A stretch of 64,000 nucleotides of DNA, taken from positions 124,001 through 188,000 of the forward strand of contig JAMWFC010000043.1 of the NCBI GenBank assembly GCA_027475525.1, written 5' to 3'. A program made the position numbers and the translations under genes. The stretch comes from Macrolepiota albuminosa (Eukaryota; Basidiomycota; Agaricomycetes; Agaricales; Agaricaceae). Positions 59,140 through 64,000 of this stretch are shown here, piece after piece; the stretch's first letter is position 1, and every line of letters begins with the position of its first letter. The notes under the pieces were generated by a model, which worked only from the letters and a program-made list of their open reading frames with translations, was not told the DNA's origin and ran no database searches.

Positions 59140-62100
59140 TTACTCTTTAGTGTCACTTTGTTCAGATCCGGACCGACGTCCAAGTAATGAGAATCTTGAG
59201 CACTGGGATTGATTGATTTCATCACCTGTGACGAAGATGGCTTGACAATCTATATCCTGGTCAAATGATGCTGTAGTCTCATGTGCAGATGGGGACAAAA
59301 ATACACCTGGAGAACAAACTGAGAGATCTCTCGCAACAAATGTTGGAATGATATGAGGCATATGTGGGCCTATATGGTTTAGTATGTCAGCAGTGATTAA
59401 TTCGCAATAAAGGAACTAAGAATTGAGATGGGATCTGTACCTGTGTATTTCCACATTCACATTGAGCATGCGGTAGAAGTGGAGCACATGACAACATGAT
59501 GGTCGAATCTTTAAATGTTTATCTCGGGAGCACTGGCAACGACACCACTAGTAAAAAGGTCCGGGCTCTGAATTTGGCCTAACGGACACAGCTTCTTCTC
59601 TGTGTTCAATTTTTCTCTGTTAGGTCAAACGTCGTATACGACTGGCGTTCAGAGCGCACATCCTTGTATGCATCTTTCTCTGACTTGCGATTCATCAGGA
59701 GTTGCGATGCATGCTTCTGATGGTACGAACCCAGTGAGAGGATAATCGGGCAACGCTGATTGCGGCTAAACTTCCGTGCGAAGATGTGATCAATATAATG
59801 TGATTCAACCTCCAGGACATTGAAGTTGCCTTCGTTATCAGAAGAGGATCGTGAGTTGTTATTGATAAAATTAGAGTCGGATATGTAAAAGTTTCCTGGG
59901 TATCTCTGAAATGGCAGTATCTCACGTGCGCTCTGCAAAATTGAATATGAAGAACAGATGATGCATTTGATGTGGGCCAATTTGACGGACAGAAGATATT
60001 TGCAGAGCACAACGGAGATCCCCGTCGGAGAACTGAAAACCAAGCCCAGGTCTGGTCCAGAAATGATGAGATTACAGCCTGGTTTAAGCATTTTAATTTG
60101 TTTGTACACGCGCAAGGACGGACCTAATTGTCAGAGCTTCAAGGTTCAAGTGAAATTCGTGGTATTAGAGCGAATGCCAGAGGTTCACCATTATCTCCAT
60201 TTGTCGGTGATTCTTCAGCATCGAGATCAGACTAGGAAATTTATCCCCAATTGCAAGAAACTGATGTGGTCATGCAGAAATATCCAGCACCCATTTAAAG
60301 GGTCCGGAAATTGTACAGAAGCGCCTTGGCAGGCTTGTGCAGCTCCATCGGGCCTGAGCTCCAGTCTGAATGTCCCCATCTGAGTGAGCACTGTCCGTCA
60401 TTATACCTAGTGCAAAGAATAAGTTGCCGTTGTTCTTCTACTCTGATAAGGCGAGCAATTCAGATTTTCGGACCGGCCTCTGATGAAAACTAAAGCGTGA
60501 CACCATCAAAATAGGTAGACCCAACCAGCCCAAGTCATTTCATAACTCAAACAAGGAAGTACTTACCCAATGAAATCTATCACCTATCGCAGCAGCGAAA
60601 GTTAATTGCATAGAAGAACTCAGCTTTGTAGGATACCTCAATCCTTCGTTGGGTCGCGTCCTCCTTCCAAATGTTCCAAGTATTTCCATTATGTATTTGT
60701 TAGTCAATTAATTGTGTCCGCAAACCTGAAGTATCGGAATTGTTTCGAGTAAAGTCTTGCCTGAAAGATTAAGTACTGTGCTGACCGGTTTTTCATGTTG
60801 TGGAGCCCGCTCTACAGTACCCTATTCATTGGGTGATTCAACCTTTGGAACGGTCTATGTCCTTGTGTGCTAAGTATCCATGACCAAGAAATATTTCCTG
60901 TAAGACAAGGGGATAAGCAGAAACAACAATTAGCAGACCTCATTCTGCCGCTAATCACTCATTCAAGTTAGTTCAAAAGGTGAATCCTTTTTCAACGGAG
61001 CTGACACAACTACCGTGATTGACGTCTTCTGTGGGCATCAACCTGAACTCCGAGCCAAAGAGAGCTAAGAAGCGTTAACTAATATATTGATTCGCTTTTG
61101 AAATACCTGTCATGACGTGACCAAATAACCTTAGGCGTGTGACCATTCTGACCCTATTCGTGGACATCTGTAACGAGCCGAATGTATGCAACACCACAGG
61201 TGTGCACTAAACTAGGCATTTGACGCCTCACAATGCCCATTGGGAGTTTCAATCGGCGACTTGAAATTTGATAAGGATGAGATGCATTGATTGATCTAGA
61301 ACTTGTGGGCCATATGTGGATGGCTAGCGCGTGGAGTACGAAAGGTGTGAAAGATAAAAGAACATCCATCAAGTTGATAAAGAACATGAGTTTGATAGAT
61401 ATCGAAGTGTAGACACAGCATGCGACACGAAAGCCTTAACGCAGCTAGAATGTTGTACAATGATAGAAGTATATCTTGCGTTTGAGAAGATCATCACCTA
61501 CTGGAGGCAATGCGGGTCCTTCTTCTCTTTCCAAAGAAAAAAAAACATTTGTTGGAACTTAGTGTGGGTCTAAAGATAGGTACAAGTTGATGCGGACCGG
61601 GCCATTCAAGTAATGTGTCACTGGCCTACGTGAGCGTGAGTGGCCAATTCCTAGATTATGTGCCTTTGTGACTTCGGATGTATTTATACGTCCTTCTTTG
61701 TGACCGTGAGGTGAAAGCGAAATCAGTCCACCGTCAGGCAAAGTGATATTGCTTTTCTAGAGATCGAAAATGTGCGCTGGTGGATGTTGGAACAGGGAAG
61801 GCACACCAAACGGAATAAATGTGGAATCTTTGCGGCATTTCTGTACCCACAAATAATTGAACGGCGTTTCTTTGACCTGAAACATGTAGGTATATAGTGC
61901 ACGAAGATCGATATAAGTGACAAACTGCATGAGATTAGCAACGTTCATCAGGTTTTGACAGGAAGGAGCACTGCGATGGACTCAGGACCCATGATGTTCA
62001 AGATCCTAGATCTGAGTCAGATAAGCTGAGTCAGACGAATCGAAATTAATCCACAAGAGCTATCTTTGTTCGTACCCACAGCCTACAGTGAGGAGAATTA

Positions 62101-62420
62101 GTCCTGAATGGGGACGAGAGGATGGAGATGCGCAAGGTACTGCACGGAGTCGACAAATTCAGCGCCTACATGATTCTTTGTAGGTATGCAAAGTTGGATC
62201 TCCAAGCTGTAACCTGGACGGGGAAAGTATGGAATAGAAGCCGAGGGCTGTGCGAACCTGCTATTATGATATGCATTTAGGCGTGCTAGAAGCCTAATAC
62301 GCTGAATGTGTGGATTGACTCGTTCTTCAGGCCCACATTGAAGCTGTGATTCGATGGTGTGAAGAGAAAATTTTCAATCAAAGATAGGTGATCAGCACTT
62401 GTCAAGTTGAAAAATTGGGG
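59140..62420 (-). CDS. One or two unresolved multi-exon genes, family not recognised
   Basis: Coding-like minus-strand stretches in several frames: 62400-62350 (LTSADHLSLIENFLFTPS), 62335-62100 (RVNPHIQRIRLLARLNAYHN, then PRPGYSLEIQLCIPTKNHVG), 61870-61740 (QLFVGTEMPQRFHIYSVWC, stop at about 61741), 61387-61250 (MFFINLMDVLLSFTPFVLHA, could be a signal anchor), 60115-59606 and 59361-59140. The first three may belong to one gene ending near 61741; the rest may be a second gene. I could not join the exons with confidence and name no function. Confidence 0.35.
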
Positions 62421-62920
62421 CACTCAAGGGTTAACAACGTTTGCTGATAACATGGAGCAAGCGAAGAACACGTTTCAGGATACTTTCTACGAAATCGCAT
62501 CCGAACTGTATGGAATCATGTACACTTTTTTGCCAGATGCAGATTTGTCGATATTATTGATAAACTCTCGTCGAGGGTCACCCTTGAAGATACTTAACAA
62601 GGGTGAGGTACGATCTTGTTTAAAGTTCTCTTTTGTGTGAGACGACGTTGGCTACGAACCATAATTGTGTGTGGAGAAGCCGATTTAGGTAACCCCTTTA
62701 AACTTTGTCTCTTTTGTCTTAGTTATCCCCTCGTGACAAGACTGCTTCGCCCTTTGCCTTTTCCATGGTCGTATTGTCTTTGCAGCATCGACGAACTATG
62801 AATGCCCGATCTAATAACAAAAAGCTCTACACAGACGGGTAAAGAACAAAAGCTCCGGGACCTTGCCGATCTGTTTTTGTTTAACCAGATCCGTTGACTT
62901 ATTCGTTCACCCACGCGTAC
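62421..62920. other. Region upstream of the MYND gene
   Basis: Contains a plus-strand open stretch to 62640 (MEQAKNTFQDTFYEIASELY, then LPDADLSILLINSR) that has coding-like composition but no defined start or splice partner. Confidence 0.3.
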
Positions 62921-62932
62921 CGCCTCCATTCC

Positions 62933-62940
62933 TATATAAT
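62933..62940 (+). promoter_or_regulatory. TATA-like box of the MYND gene
   Basis: TATATAAT about 60 bp upstream of the MYND-gene ATG at 63001. Confidence 0.4.
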
Positions 62941-63000
62941 CTCTAACAATGAAGCGAGGAATCACGCCTCTACAGCTGTACAATTACTGTTCGTGTACCA

Positions 63001-63963
63001 ATGGCAACCTATTATACGCAACCAGCTGCTGCCAACTACTATACCCCTCCCATGACGATGCAAAAACAAAGGGGTTATCGTATCTGTGACCAGTGTGGTG
63101 CAGTTGAAACTCCTGCAGTAAAGTTCAGGCTCTGTGGCGGTTGCGTACGTCCCGAGTTTCTTGCCTGCTGTCACCGTCCTGACGCAAACCTCAACTGCTC
63201 TATTAGATGACGACTCAATATTGTGTATGTCATTGACTTCTATTGTTCAGTCATGATTTCTAAATTTATTTACTAGTCACAAGACTGCCAAAAGATGCAC
63301 TGGCCCTTGCATAAATCAATATGCCAGCACACCGCAGGCCAGATTTCCAACATAAAACAGTCCGCTTCTGCTGGGTATGGCGACGCCGAACTACAAAAGT
63401 GCCTCCGAAAATTTGCCTCCGCCCACAGCGCACTGCTCGGATGGGCCGGCTTCCAAGCACTAAAACTCAAACGGCTCCCTGCGAACATCCGTCAAAACGC
63501 GTTGCTCATCGAACTCGCCCATCACAGCCGTTATTCGGAGTCGCACCGCCGGTGAGTTCTTCTGTAGATTCTCTACCTGATTGAGGATCCGTTCTCACCC
63601 GCAAACTAGATTCTCCATCAGTAGGACCCATGTTGTGCCTCGGACATACGTGCGAGATCCTCTAGTAATCTCTGACATTCAACGACGGGAGGAGCGATGC
63701 CGTCACAACGGGGGTATTGGAACCCTCGTGATTATCATCCAGTGTGGAGCCATCTCTCAGGTCATGCCCGTGGAGGTCGACCCTCCAAGCAGAATATCCT
63801 GGGACACTCGAGAGGATTGGGAAGATGTGCTCCATCACTTTGTTGATTCAGGGAGGACAGACTTCCAACCTATATCTACGACTTCACGAGGGTGAGTTCT
63901 GTCCACCAGTGCTACCTGTAACAAATCATCGACGCATGGTTTTTTAGCATCTACTACGGATAA
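63001..63963 (+). CDS. MYND zinc-finger protein
   Basis: Five exons, 63001..63144, 63207..63224, 63277..63551, 63610..63891, 63948..63963, 244 residues, all in frame. The MYND finger spans residues about 30-70 and is split by two introns: CDQCGAVE, RLCGGC, then an 18-bp micro-exon coding MTTQYC, then SQDCQKMHWPLHKSICQ. The zinc ligands C-x2-C, C-x2-C, C-x3-C and H-x3-C are all present. The remaining 170 residues (ASAHSALLGWAGFQALKLK, then VPRTYVRDPLVIS) follow the pattern of agaric-specific MYND proteins of unknown role. MYND domains usually bind proline-rich partners. Confidence 0.85.
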
Positions 63964-64000
63964 GAGTTACTAAGCGCCGGCTATCCTTCCTTTGCGCCCC

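Noticed and set aside
1..64000. CRISPR arrays, bacterial operons, ribosomal RNA genes.
   Set aside because: No regularly spaced repeats, rRNA or prokaryotic gene layout; the window is fungal nuclear DNA.

Overview
The window is nuclear DNA of a filamentous fungus, very probably a mushroom-forming basidiomycete (Agaricomycetes). The evidence is dense genes cut by many 45-60 bp introns with GT..AG ends and CTNAY-like branch sites, several agaric-type families (DUF6534 membrane protein, DUF7918 protein, agaric TKL kinase, MYND-finger protein), intron-containing tRNA genes, and large Ty3/Gypsy-like LTR retrotransposons.

Left arm (1-27.4 kb) is mostly unique host sequence: a Nup159/Nup214-type FG nucleoporin (minus, cut by the window edge), tRNA-Met(CAU), an unrecognised small gene, a DUF6534 membrane protein, the YchF/OLA1 P-loop ATPase, a large unknown protein with RDPR and psi-K-x-E motifs, an Lsb1/Pin3-like SH3 protein, a TKL-type kinase divergent from a pICln homologue, a 0.6 kb element with terminal inverted repeats, tRNA-Phe(GAA), a Pcd1-like NUDIX hydrolase with a frame break, a multi-pass membrane protein and a DUF7918 protein.

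Middle (27.4-58.4 kb) is a nest of transposable elements. Element 1 (29246-41217) is a GC-rich chromodomain Gypsy element with target duplication GTCAC; it has two consecutive retropepsin-like domains, an antisense cysteine-rich gene between pol and the 3' LTR, and a related solo LTR (own duplication GCGCA) inserted in the last codons of pol. Element 2 (43366-58416) is an older, AT-shifted element with terminal LTRs and a TTAG duplication. It has the same layout, including an antisense cysteine-containing gene, and carries an inverted solo LTR of the element 1 type plus two further LTR families nested in each other.

Right arm (58.4-64 kb) holds one or two unresolved minus-strand genes and a complete MYND-finger gene.

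A feature that cuts across the annotation: ten perfect head-to-tail duplications all have a period of exactly 77 bp, regardless of context. They look like uncollapsed assembly-graph overlaps, and because 77 is not a multiple of 3 they break several reading frames artificially (kinase, DUF7918 gene, gag and pol of element 1).
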